Shown piece after piece: positions 33,777 to 45,054 of a DNA stretch of 64,000 nucleotides; position 1 is the stretch's first letter, and each line of letters begins with the position of its first letter. The DNA comes from Rhizophagus irregularis (lineage: Eukaryota; Glomeromycota; Glomeromycetes; Glomerales; Glomeraceae), in NCBI RefSeq assembly GCF_026210795.1, contig NC_089436.1, forward strand, positions 4,898,001 through 4,962,000, written 5' to 3'. The notes under the pieces are model-generated. The model had not been told where the DNA came from. It saw only the letters and a list, made by a program, of their open reading frames with translations, and did no database searches. Position numbers and translations under genes: made by a program.

Positions 33777-36250
33777 TAGGGATGGGCAAAATGCGGAAAT
33801 TTCATTTTATCACGCGCATGATGCGCATGATGCGCATCATGCGCATCATGCACATGATACACATAGTACTGTTATACAGAAAAAAAAAAAATACGATTTC
33901 TTTACAAAAAAATAAAATTTTTTATTATTTATTTTACTGAATTATTAACAAGATACATCAGAGTCATCAGCTTCATTATCATTAAAACTCTCTTCGTTTT
34001 CACTACTACTATTTACATCTTCATCATAATCACTTTCTTCATTTTCGCCTGAACTTTGAATTTCGTCATCTACAACTCCCCCGTCTAACGAAGTATTTTT
34101 ATCAAACCCGTTTGTAAACCCTTTCCATTCTGGCGTTTCTCGTGGCATTTGTAATCTATAATTGCTATAAATATACACTAATTTAAAGACACGATCAGCT
34201 CTCAACCGGTTTCGTTTTTTATCATGAATGTATGCAAATGCTGACCAATTTCTTTCAGACGCAGCAGATGATGTTGGAATAGATAAAACCTTTTTTGCTA
34301 CTTGAGTAAGTTCAGGTGCAGAATCACTAAAATTTCCACTCCACCAAGTTATAGGATCAACATTATCAGAAGTTTCCCAAGCAAGTTTATTCGCAAAAAC
34401 TCCAGTTTTTCTCCTATAATTCAAGATTTGTGTCCAAATAATTACTGCATTATCCGAATAATATTTTTGGATAAACTGCGAAATTCTATCCATTGAATTA
34501 GAAGTAAGATGGCAACCATGGAATGATGGATCAAGCAGATGCGCAACTTCCATAACAGGGTGGTAAATACTTTCCCACCTTTTTTTGATAATATTTTTAA
34601 TACTCGTATTATTTCCGTTTATATCAAAAACATAAACTTGAGAAATTAAATTTGATTAGTAATAATTTAGATTATATTTACCAAAGAAAAAAATGATATT
34701 TTACCTGATGATTCTAATTGATTGTAATACCAATCTAATACTTTAGATAAAAAAGGTGTATCCGATTCAAACATAGAAATTCCAATAACAAGTTCGTTGA
34801 GAACTTTGAGTAAATTATCAACATCTTTCCAAAACCCATCATTTAATACAATACTTCTCATATCATCATCAATTCTAACAGTTTGATTACGTGATAATTC
34901 TGTTACCGTTAATTCAATAGCAAGCTGATTTACTTGAAGTGAATTAAGGCAAATAGCTGATGATCCCCAACGTGTTTTTACAGGTAATTTAAGTGAAATT
35001 TGCTTATCATAACTGGATCTTTGATATCGTTTCAGAACTGCAGCTGGAATTTGATGTGATTTGAAATATTTAACGATTTTCTTTCCATTTTTTATAGTAC
35101 TATCCGCCCAAGGGAGTTTCATAATATCACCAATTAGAAGATTTAAGGAATGAGCTACACAGCCAAGGAAAACTATGTTTGGATATTTAATAGCCAAAAG
35201 TTTCCATGCTTTCTTCATTGAAGATGCGTTATCAGTAATAATTGCTGAAAGTTTGGAATGATCAATCTGTGATATAACTTTATCAATGTCGGCTGCAATA
35301 TTTTCTCCTGTTTGTTTGATTTCACCAGTTTGATGAGCAGAGAAAAATACTGGTCTTGGCGTGGTAATTAAATAATTTGTCCAATGTTCTTGCAACATAT
35401 TTGACCTAAAAATATTTATACAAGATATTTATAATGAATATATAAATAATAGTTAAAAAAAATATATCACCTACCATCCATCAGAAATCAAACAAATATA
35501 ATCAGTTGATTTAATCAAATTATTTATTTCATCTTTTGTATCCTCATATACCGTGTCAAGTAATGTTGTTGATAAAGCTTTTCGTGAGGGCAATTTAAAA
35601 CAAGGACGAAGTTTTTGAAAAAGAATTTTAATTGGTTCTAGTTCAGATAATGATAAGAATAATCCACATCGGTAAACTGCTTGTGCAAATAATAGTTCAG
35701 CTTCATTTTGTTCTGCTGAAGTTATTTTGTCAACAAAATTATTTATTGATTTTTGCGGTTGTTTCTTAATAGTAACAATATTATTTTGCTCTGTTGGTAA
35801 ATGGGAATTAATACGTTGTTTTGCCTTAAGTTTAAAATCTGGCCCAAAAAATCCTTGGAGAACTGTTATACTTGCACTTGAACAGGTTTTTAAATGTGCA
35901 ATACATTTGTTAGCAGCAGCATTTAGTTCATGATTACAGTATTTGCATTGTGCACGGGCTTGCCGAAAACCAGCCACATGTCCAAGTTTATTAAAGTGAG
36001 CCCAAATAGGGCTAGTTGGAGGCATTTTTGAACTGATTGAACGAAGAAAAAAATTTTTTTTTGTGAAAGATCTAATGTAATACAAATTTATTATAAATTC
36101 CATTTTTGTTAATTTATAATTTTGGCCGGAGTTAGGGTGTAAAGTTTACCAGAATTACAACTTATAATTTATTACAAAATTTATCATGCGCATAATGCGC
36201 ATTATGCGCAATGCATAATAGCAACACATAATGCGCATGGCACATCTCTA
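33777..36250. mobile_element. Apparently intact hAT element with GCGCAT words
   Basis: The ends TAGGGATGGGCAAAATGCG and, from the right inward, TAGAGATGTGCCATGCGCAT are inverted. A perfect 8-bp duplication ATTACGCA flanks it (33769-33776, 36251-36258). Subterminal arrays of GCGCATGAT / GCGCATTAT words lie at 33820-33855 and 36182-36236. A complete spliced transposase gene fills the interior. It is inserted in an older CGAAATATT word element. Confidence 0.94.
33945..36025 (-). CDS. hAT transposase, intact, 647 residues
   Basis: Three exons on the minus strand: 36025-35475, 35405-34705 and 34636-33945 (introns 69 and 68 nt). They total 1944 nt in one frame. I chose the start MPPTSPIWAHFNKLG, which opens directly into the BED finger (CKYCNHELNAAANKC, H-x-x-x-C); an ATG 78 bases upstream is in frame. 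The first splice reconstructs ISDGWSNMLQEHW with the first catalytic Asp. SAIITDNASSMKKAW gives the second, and VFLGCVAHSLNLLIGD and VKTRWGSSAICLNSL follow. SAASERNWSAFAYIHDKKRN is the dimerisation segment with the conserved Glu. An acidic Ser/Asp/Glu tail ends the protein. With flawless ends this looks like a potentially active element. It belongs to a different hAT lineage from the transposase at 24097, judged by motif detail. Confidence 0.93.
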
Positions 36251-36626
36251 ATTACGCATCATAGAATTTCGAAATATTTTAAAAAGTTGCGAAGTATTAC
36301 GCAGTAAAATTACGGAATATTACGAATCGTAAAATTACGAAGCCTTGCATACAGTAATATTTCGAAATATTTTAAAAAGTTACAAAATATTACGCTTACG
36401 CAAACTTGCGGCGAGTCTGAAAACTTACGAAATATTATGTAAAATTACGAAATATTGCGAACCGCAAAATTACGGAATATTACAAATCGTAAAATTACGA
36501 AGCTTTGCATATCATAATATTTCAAAATATTTTAAAAAGTTACAAAATATTACGCTTACGCAAGCTTGCGGCGGGTCTGGAAGCTTACGAAATATTATGA
36601 TGTGTAAACTTGCGCAACTTTTCGCA
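36251..36626. repeat. Right part of the word-repeat element (AATATTACG words)
   Basis: Iterated AATTTCGAAATATTTTAAAA, AAAATTACGAA and GCGTAATATT words with an internal near-duplicate (36248-36440 against 36430-36600). It ends with TTGCGCAACTTTTCGCACTA. The end region, including an ATCAGGAAATT motif just outside, is shared in inverted form with the word region starting near 20813. Confidence 0.75.
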
Positions 36627-37799
36627 CTATATAATTTCCTGATGACCTGTTGAGTTTTCTGAAGAGTCGAACAGTTCTCATCTGGAATAATATCTTAGCA
36701 GTTCATTAGATCAGGTAGGATTTTCTGGATCTGGGTAGTTGATCTGAAACTTTACTTTTTAAGGTTTAAAGTTGTGATATACAAGTTTGGGATTTATAGT
36801 TTAGTTTACTTTTCTATATGTACAAATTTGTGTGACTATTTCCTTTTGTTTTAGTTTTATTTATTTTACTTTTCTTTTCATTGTATTTTGATCGAACGAA
36901 GTTATAAATAATTAATAAAATAACTGTTAGCCTTTCAAATGTGAGTTGTATCAGTATTGTTCAGGTTCTTATAGTTCAGTATAATCTTATTACACTCAAT
37001 TCGAAAAATCCAAAGCTGTTTTTAATACAAAAGAAAATATTATAAACAATTCAAACATAAATTAAACAAAAAATAAGTATCTAATTTACCTTTCAGTCCA
37101 TTTAAGTTCCAAGAAGTTGGTGGTATTATTGGTGTCCCTAAAAAGAAGAAAAGAAATGTTAAAGCTTAGAACATTATTTCTTATTTACATTTTTTAATCT
37201 ATACCTTTTCCCTTTTTAATTTACCTTAATATTAATTAAGTCCGTTCGTCAAAGTTGTTAGATATTCTCACAAATAGAAAAATATTTTTTTCAGGCTAAC
37301 TTAAAGGAGCATTGTAAAAAAGTGTCTTTAAAAAGGCCAAAATAAATGATTTTAACTTAAAAAAGGATGAAATAAATTTTTAAAAAAATTATAAAAAAAA
37401 AAAATTTTTTTGATATATCATACTATGTAATTTTGTACCGTAAAATTTATATTTGGGGGTGCTTAAATTTAGAGGTGTTAAATTTTAGTTTATATAGACA
37501 TTGCAACAAAAGTGACAGTGATGCTTAAATTCGGTAGGTACTTAAATTTGAGATTTTATGGTAGTTTAACCATTATATATGTATACAGTGTTACTATTAG
37601 GCTCAGGTAAAAAACATAAATTCAAAAAATCCAGTTAAGCATCCTTAACATCCTGTACACCTTTTTTTTAAATATGATTGGTGAGAAATAATATAGGTTA
37701 TGACTAATATAATGTATAGTTAGAAATTACTATATTTAGTAAATCTGACTCATTATCTGATAAATCATTATCTTTATAATCCAAAGTAAAACTACTTTA
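36627..37799. other. No gene recognised
   Basis: This is AT-rich sequence. Weak polyadenylation-like signals and a splice-like CTTACC...TTTCAG context occur, but there is no coherent coding frame. Confidence 0.45.
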
Positions 37800-38204
37800 C
37801 AGAAACTTTAAGTTTTCAAGTGTTATCATTTCGATATCATTTCAATATCATTTCAATATCGATTTAATATCGATACGATATCGAAATAAAGTATTATCAC
37901 TTCGATATCATTTTGATATTAAATCGATATCGAAATGATATCAAAATGATAATAGAAATGATATCGAAACAACATCTTTAAGTTTAATTTAAAGATATCA
38001 TTTCGATATCATTTTAATTATCATTTTGATATCATTTCGATATCGATTTAATATCAAAATGATATCGAAGTGATAATACTTTATTTCGATATCGTATCAA
38101 TATTAAATCGATATTGAAATGATATTGAAATGATATCGAAATGATATCGTTAAGATAAACTTAACGATATCGATTCTATATTGATTAAAAATGGTAAGTT
38201 TCTG
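37800..38204. mobile_element. Palindromic foldback MITE of GATATC words
   Basis: The ends CAGAAACTT and AAGTTTCTG are inverted, with TA directly outside on both sides (37798-37799, 38205-38206), as for Tc1/mariner MITEs. Both arms are runs of CGATATCATTT / AAATGATATCG, so arms are self-complementary within and between. The centre is near 37985. No coding potential. Confidence 0.85.
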
Positions 38205-38267
38205 TAAACTAGGAAACGGGAACCGTTGTAAGTCTGGAGTGAGGTATAATAATAAAGATGTCTACTA

Positions 38268-38336
38268 ATTAGCAGCATAACGCCTTGGAATTCCGGTAAT
38301 TTTCTGCTGATTAGCAGCATAACGCCTTGGAATTCC
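38268..38336. repeat. 42-bp direct duplication
   Basis: ATTAGCAGCATAACGCCTTG...GAATTCC occurs at 38268-38294 and 38310-38336. It lies just downstream of the MULE transposase end and may be part of that element's non-coding terminus. Confidence 0.75.
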
Positions 38337-39124
38337 TGGACAGAGAAACTCACGTGATTGAAAATTTACACGTTATTTCCATAGATCATCATAGTGCATA
38401 AACATATATAGTCCTTCGCTTCGCTCCGGACAACAATTAAAATCAAGCTAAAATGATAAATTATGTGCTATTCCTCTAAGGAAATCAATAACTTCTCTAT
38501 TATCCCAGTCATTATAAACTGTTTGAATTTGAATTTCTCGTTCTCGATCCTTTTTCTTTTGTAAAGGGCATGGGGCTCCTCATAAAATTGATTTGATATT
38601 ATTTTCAACTTGATTTTGTTCATACTGTATTTCTTTTATTATTTTGAAGATACCTATGTGTGCATGACCCACCAATGTATTCCATCTCCTATGCCATGCT
38701 TGGATGATGTTCTGAGTTCTAGGAAAAGTGTACTCAATATTGTCTGTGACCGACCAGATTGAGGGTGGGAATAATGGATCAGGGCGGATTATATTCCCAC
38801 TTCTTGTTGTTCGTCGTATCCTACCACAGATGTAATAGATTTCAAACCATTCCATGATGCTATTGGCTTCTTCTGGCATGATGGCTCTTAATTCATCAAA
38901 TGCTGAAGGTATATTGTTATGAGGTAAGAAAGCCAGAGCAGGAATGTGGCGAATGAGTAAACTGAAAGTTTCGTCAATTCCATACTGAACTGTAAGGCCA
39001 AATTCTTGCACTTTGCGATAAATATTCTGCAATAAATGAAAGTGGTAACCTTTATTTTGAACTTCTTGGAATTCAGCACGTATGGCATTAATCGCAGCAA
39101 TTTCAAAATCGGTTATAATAAACT

Positions 39125-39700
39125 TAGAGGTAGGCTCCGAATCTGGTCAATCCGGTCATCCTAGGATCAATCCGTCTAATAGGCGGATTCGGATTGATCA
39201 GATGAATCCGTCAAATAGACCGGATGGATGACCGGATATCCGATCAATCCTATACGGGATCGACAAAAAAATTCCTTTTTAGGAAATTTTATGTTACACG
39301 ACCGGAAACTAAATTTAGAAAAACTGGTTTTTTGTGGAATGGGTATCTCCAAAAATGGAAACGATCGACATACCCGTGCGTCACGTGACAACAATTAAAT
39401 ACCTAATCATAAATTCCGGCTGAAATTAAATGATCGGCGAGAAATTTCCTTTTTAGGATTCTTGTGAAACCCAAAATTTCATTTTTGCTGGGAAACAAAA
39501 TTTCCTTTTTTGGATTTGTGTAACGTTACTCATACCCTAAAAAGGATAATTCCATGCCGATTACTTAATTCCGGCCGGAATTATAATCAATCCGGTCAAT
39601 CCGCGGATAATCCGATGATCCGATTTTTTTAATCCGGATTGATCCGTCACGTGATCATCCGGATGACGGATTGACCAGATTCATCCGGAGCGCACCTCTA
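39125..39700. mobile_element. Non-autonomous hAT-like element with CCGGTCATC words
   Basis: The ends TAGAGGTAGGCTCCG and, from the right, TAGAGGTGCGCTCCGGAT are inverted. A perfect 8-bp duplication AATAAACT flanks it (39117-39124, 39701-39708). Both outer parts are runs of GGATTGATCCG / AATCCGGTCATCC; the centre has GGAAATTCCGGCCGGAA-like words. It interrupts the MULE gene exactly between Q-F-I and T-D-F-E, and removal with one duplication copy restores the frame. Confidence 0.92.
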
Positions 39701-40181
39701 AATAAACTGAGGCTGTAGATCAACATCATGTTCATAGCCGAAGTCAATTAATTCTTGAAATAAAGCTCTGTAAGCTACTTCAGATTTATTTGACATTAAA
39801 GCATATACCAGTGGCATTATTCGTGAATTTTCATTGCTTCTAATACTTCCATGTATTGTATACAATTATCTAAAAATTGTTGGAACCATTTTGAAAGTTC
39901 CATCTGCAAGCCAAAAGTTTGATTGTGCTAAATATTTAATATTAGAAGTAGTAGTAAAAATCAATACTTTTTCTTCACCTACGGTTAAATCCTTAATTAA
40001 GAAATCTGAACCATTTAAGGTTTTTCGCATATTTTCAGGTATGATAAGTTGATCTAATGATTGCGATTCTGTTGGATAATCAATGTGTCAAATTCGTTTA
40101 ACCATCTGACGAAGAGCATCACGTGATGGAAGATATGGGTAGACATCTTGCGAAGTGTCAGCTACAATAGATTGGATAACC

Positions 40182-41301
40182 AGGACCCCGGATAATTATA
40201 ATAGAGGTCACATCCGCAGTACTAATTAAAAATTCAATGAAATATACATAATTTTTGCCATTTTGATATACATTTTTATCATATGACCTTTATACGTATT
40301 AAAAATATCCTTTTTTATCATATGACTTTAATAATATTTTTTTTTTTACAATATTATATTTCATATTAAATTTATTCAGCATCATCATTTAATCGACTTT
40401 GTAACAATAATCAATGGTAATTTATCTATAATTGAATTAAAAAAATTATAGATTGCCATTTCTTTTTTTCCTACAATTAAAAATCCCATATTTTCAGTAA
40501 TATTTTCGCAATTTCCTAAATAATAATGATCAAATAACTAGGAATATGTAAAAACAAAACATATTTTGGTTCATCCATTGGAAAACATCCAAAAATATTT
40601 GGAATCTGTTCTATATAAACATGTACTGAAATATAAGAAAGTGAATCAATACAGCTAGTACTATCAATATAAGAATGATAATTTGTTAATTTATGATACA
40701 TAGCCAAAAATTGAACAAGTCAAATTTTTAATCCCAAAAGTGCAAATGCATAACCACCACGATTGGTGGAATTTTCCAAAGTAACATTTGCAACGCTAAT
40801 GCTTAGCAAAGCTAAATAAATTATAATATAAATTATAAATTAATATAAATTTGCAAACAATAACCAGTGAATTTTACCTGAGGTATTTTGATATCTTTCC
40901 AATACTTCTAAACATGTTCTATTTTGCCATCTTTTAGTTTTTAAATTTCCAGTTTTTGTGCCATCATTTTGAGCCAAAGCAACTAAGTAAATTTGATAAA
41001 TTATGATAAATTTATCTAATATAAAATGTATTTTTTTCATTTGCTATTTATATTGAAAATTGATGTAACATTGCATATGATATTTCCTAAATATACGCTT
41101 TTATTAGAAAAATCACATGTGACCTTAAAATTTTGTCTAAAATTATATACTTTTTTTACTGTGACCTAATTTGGCAGTACTCTATTTTGACATGTAACTT
41201 TTTTTTAAAATACCCATTTTTTCATATGACCTTTCCATTAAAAATGCAAAATTATATACTTTTTTTTGCATATGACCTTTATTATAATTATCCAGGGTCC
41301 T
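40182..41301. mobile_element. Element with AGGACC ends, CATATGACC words and an unknown ORF
   Basis: Inverted ends of about 33 bp start AGGACCCCGGATAATTATAA (left) and AGGACCCTGGATAATTATAA (right, inward). The 8-bp duplication GGATAACC is perfect (40174-40181, 41302-41309). TCATATGACCTTTAT words recur near both ends (40277, 40317, 41118, 41223, 41270). The interior encodes a spliced minus-strand frame of unknown family. Removal restores the MULE line NPVQVIQSIV. The superfamily is uncertain: the 8-bp duplication fits hAT or MULE, but the ends do not start with TA. Confidence 0.88.
40516..41040 (-). pseudogene. Unrecognised gene inside the AGGACC element
   Basis: A first exon (41040 down to about 40880) encodes IYQIYLVALAQNDGTKTGNL and WQNRTCLEVLERYQNTS. 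A GTAAAA...TTTAG intron of about 65 nt follows. A second exon reads ALLSISVANVTLENSTNRGG and YAFALLGLKI, then TAG. After the stop the same frame stays open: MYHKLTNYHSYIDSTSCIDS and IPNIFGCFPMDEPKYVLFLH. One nonsense codon and possibly a lost N-terminus make it a decaying gene. I recognise no transposase signature. It could be the catalytic remnant of a poorly known transposase, or cargo. Confidence 0.5.
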
Positions 41302-42021
41302 GGATAACCTGTACGGGATTGTCATTTGATTGTTGAGACCTCTCTTTTAATAATTTGATAGCTTTTATAACTTTAACTCAGTTAGCTTTAGCGGCATGAT
41401 TATGGTCAGTAGCTTTTACAAGATGATGCTGATCTTCAGTTAAAATTGTTGTTGCTCGTCCTTTGCAGTTTAATATATCTCGCTTTTCACAATACCAATA
41501 GTACATATAATTTCTATTTTTGTCTTTGACCATAATAAAGCCATGAACATTAATTTTATGTTTATTACGAATAGAAGGAATAATCTCGCAAATATCCATT
41601 TCTTTAATGAAAGAAAAAAATTTAGTGAAAATAAAAAAAATGGTTAATTTTATATTATACTTCCTAATAACAATAATAATTTTTCTTGATATTCTCATGG
41701 ATGATTTTTATTTAAAAAGATGGATAAAAAGTTTATTAATATTGGATAAAAGTCTACAGTAATAAAAAATTGTGGCTATGTACATATTAATAATTACCAA
41801 ATAAAGATAATATTAAAAAGTTTCCTTTGTTCGGGTTATTAATAGTAGCTTTTTTGTATTAAATCTAACAAAGAAACACATGTTACTAACAAAAAAAAAT
41901 TCCCCCTATTTCATACAAAAGTTATAAAGATATATGTAAACATTTATAAAATTTTATATTTAATTTTATATATACAGTATTTCGTTATTAACAAAAAGAA
42001 AAAAAAAAATTATATATATAT

Positions 42022-42096
42022 GTCAGTGAAATGTTTGTTAGTGAAACGTTTGTCAGTGAAATGATTGTCAGTGAAGTAATTGTCAGTGAGTTAAAT
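42022..42096. repeat. 15-bp tandem repeat (GTCAGTGAAATGTTT)
   Basis: Five units of 15 bp run in exact register; one frame would encode V-S-E-M/T-F/I pentapeptides. No upstream start lies in that frame before a TAA at 41989, so I treat it as a minisatellite, not a gene. Confidence 0.8.
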
Positions 42097-45054
42097 ACGA
42101 CCCCAGTGAGGCTTAGTTTTAGGAATATAGTAATTGTAGGGTAGTTTTATTGTCAACTTTATCCTTTATATTTTCATTTTGTTTTCTTTTTGTTATCCAT
42201 TTTATTTTTTTTTAGTGCAAGTGTCATTTAACACAAGTGTATCTATGCATAGCAGAAGTAGAGAATTTTCGTTATTTGTATCTTATACTGTTACATTATT
42301 TCTAAAAAATTCTGACCAGTTATATTATAAATAAAAAAAAAATATTTAGTATTAATTAAAAGAAATTTCTAAGGATTAAAAAGTAAAATTTTAGAAAAAT
42401 ATTATTAAAAAAAATGGTAAATTAGAATAAATTCTTTTTTTTTACATTAGTGATTTTATAAATAATATGCCTATTTACTAAAAAAGGAAATTATAATAAT
42501 ATATTTGCTGATCATTTATTGTTATAATTTTCTTTTTTGAATATGAGTGGCAAGTATAGTTATGATAAAATAATTAATATTTAAAATTTTATTTAGCAGA
42601 ATTATTAATATTAGATGTCAATTATATGTACTACTAGAATCCCAGACATATTTAAAACAGGTCATAAGTCACACTTTTAGTTTAATAAAGCTTGTACTTG
42701 AATTTATTAATTTTTGCCATCAGTTACTTTAGAGAATATCAGATATTCAAGAAAGGATCATAACAAAGTGCAGAACTAACTAATACAAGAACAAATAATC
42801 TTCTGAAAATATATAAAAAGAAATGCTAAGATTATAACTTAATACCCTTTCTATATAAATAACAACAGCTACTTTTCCAAGTTATATCTCAAACAAGGTA
42901 AAGTCAATTATGCTATACATACCCAGCGAAGCATACCATTACATTTAAAGATTGAAGCATCCCAAAGCCAAATACCATTAGCGCTATCAAAAATACACAA
43001 AATTCAATTTCTCCTATTTGACTACACACTATGGATAATAAACCTACTTCAAAAAGACCTCCAGGAACTTTTTAGTGTTGTGCAATCCAACCGCTAGGAG
43101 AACTTTTTAGTGTTGTGCAATCCCAACAGGGACACCTACCTCATTTCAAACAATTTCTAATGGAGAATACCCACCTCATTGTAAACGATTTATCAGCCTA
43201 AAAAGGACCCTGAACAATATTAATATAGGTAGGAACTGAAGAAGTGTCGTCATCTTAGTAGCTATCAATATGTTAGAATTTGGGAATACGTACAATCATC
43301 AAAAAATTTTGATAAGGTTAGAATTTAATTTTGCGTAATTTTAATTGGATTTTAGGATGGTAAGATGTTGGTTTTGCTTATTTTTTGGTACATTTTGAAA
43401 ATAAGTTTCCTTTTTTTGTAATAATTTTACATTTTTAATTTTATTTAACGATTATCTTAAAATAATTTTTTTTTTTGAAAAAAAATATTTTCTGTATTGC
43501 ATACATAATGTTTTATTGGAAATATGGTAAAGAGTGATTGGCTAAACATAAATACGTTACTCATTTTATTAATGCAAAAAAGTAGTATATATATGTGAGA
43601 AAGAAATCAAATTAAACCGTAGATATGAAGAAGATTATTTAAATAGACATGTAGTATGTTAAGGATGTAAAGCAGACAAAGACAGAGAACAATTTGATAC
43701 AACTAATAAAAGAGCCAATTAAAATTTTGAAAACTGACTTGAAGTTAGAGAATTAGAATATGTATTTTGTAAAAATTTCAGGGGTTAGGAGTTATAAATG
43801 CGTACTGATCATAGTCAAAAGTGCTGCGTACAGCTAATAGTAAAATTTTTTTTCTGGACCTTACCTATATTAGTATTGTTCAGGGTTCTGCCTAAGATCT
43901 ACCTAGATAAGTCAATCCAATGATAGTCTAATATATGACCACCATGATCAGTATACTACAAAAATTGTGATACCCAACTTATCACCCTTCTTATCACTTG
44001 AGTGATCATCAATTTTCAAATTAGTAACACTAAGCTACCATGACGATCAAATTTTCCAGTATCCCTCCATTCCCAAAGAAAATAAGGTTACACCAAAAAA
44101 AGTGACCAAAAAAAACAAAAAACAAAAAATAAAGATATAAACCTCAGAAAAACTTGAAGTGTAATGAGAAAAACCTGAATAAAAAACACCAAACATACAC
44201 CTTAACTCTATCTCCTTATTTTAAAAGACAAACTTCCCCATTGTTACCAATGTCTGGCACTTGTCAGTAAACAAGTTCTCTACCTTTTTTATATTTGTTC
44301 GCTACAATTCATTAGTAAGGCTGCTTTCCAAGCCAAGTTCTTTGTTTAACATAACATAGTGGTTCCCAATATTTAGGGGGGGGGGGGACAAAAAATAATA
44401 CATGATCAGAATTACCATTAATATTGGCCAAAATTTTGACCAAAAGAATGAGCAAAAATTTTGGATGATAATTCCGGCCAAGACTTAAAGATTTGTATAA
44501 TTCCGGCCTAAATTACATGTATTTTTTTTACATAAAAAATCCAAAAACAGGGGAGGGAGTTATGCTAAACGAAAACACAATTGGGTTACCTAACTTTCAA
44601 ACTGCAATAGCTTTTGCCATAATATTTCATCCATGTTTTTACTTCCAAAATACGATAATTCTCATGACGAAAGTGTATATTTATTTCATCTTATAATTTA
44701 TAATTAGTAAAGTAAACTGAACATTATAAAAGTTTAGGGCGTACCATATTACCTTTTAATAATATAAAACTTTATTAATATTAAAATTGAGTTACTCTGA
44801 ACTACAGAATCCCTATTGAATTCCACCTATATTTATACATTTTGATATTTAATTTTTACCACTCTAAAATTATAAAATACCCTAAAATAACTTGTTCTTT
44901 CTTTCTAATATACTTTCTTATTTTTTTTATCTTTCTTATTTCTTTTATTTAATATGTTTTCTTTCTATTTTATGCTATTTTTTATGTATTATCTTTTATG
45001 TGCTATCTTTTCTTTCACTTTCATCTTTCTATAAATAACATTTCTATAAATAAA
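42097..45054. other. Decayed AT-rich DNA, no gene recognised
   Basis: No supported coding frame. A short duplication, GAACTTTTTAGTGTTGTGCA, occurs twice near 43057 and 43103. A G13 run is followed by AATTCCGGCCAA words at 44374-44520. The motif AAGTCACACTTTTAG near 42668 recurs at 45839 and 46590. These look like old repeats. Confidence 0.45.

Larger units (their letters stand above)
38448..41599 (-). pseudogene. MULE transposase with FLYWCH finger, split by two insertions
   Basis: From ATG 41599 (minus): MDICEIIPSIRNKHKINVHG and YMYYWYCEKRDILNCKGRAT form a FLYWCH-type zinc finger ending DHNHAA. An in-frame TGA follows at about 41378, then KVIKAIKLLKERSQQ. Jumping over 40182-41301 continues NPVQVIQSIVADTSQDVYPY and the MULE catalytic core FWLADGTFKMVPTIFRQLY (first Asp). 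Jumping over 39125-39700 gives DLQPQFIITDFEIAAINAI (second Asp). Then come FLPHNNIPSAFDEL, FPPSIWSV, PRTQNIIQAWHRRWN and VGHAHIGIF. A TGA at 38580-38582 replaces what is probably CGA (SIL-stop-GAPCP), and the frame then runs open to 38448. MULE transposases move elements with 8-9 bp duplications. This copy is inactive but recently so. Confidence 0.88.

Noticed and set aside
42000-42144. A repeat protein of VSEMF pentads
   Set aside because: A stop lies just upstream in frame and no ATG precedes the repeats.
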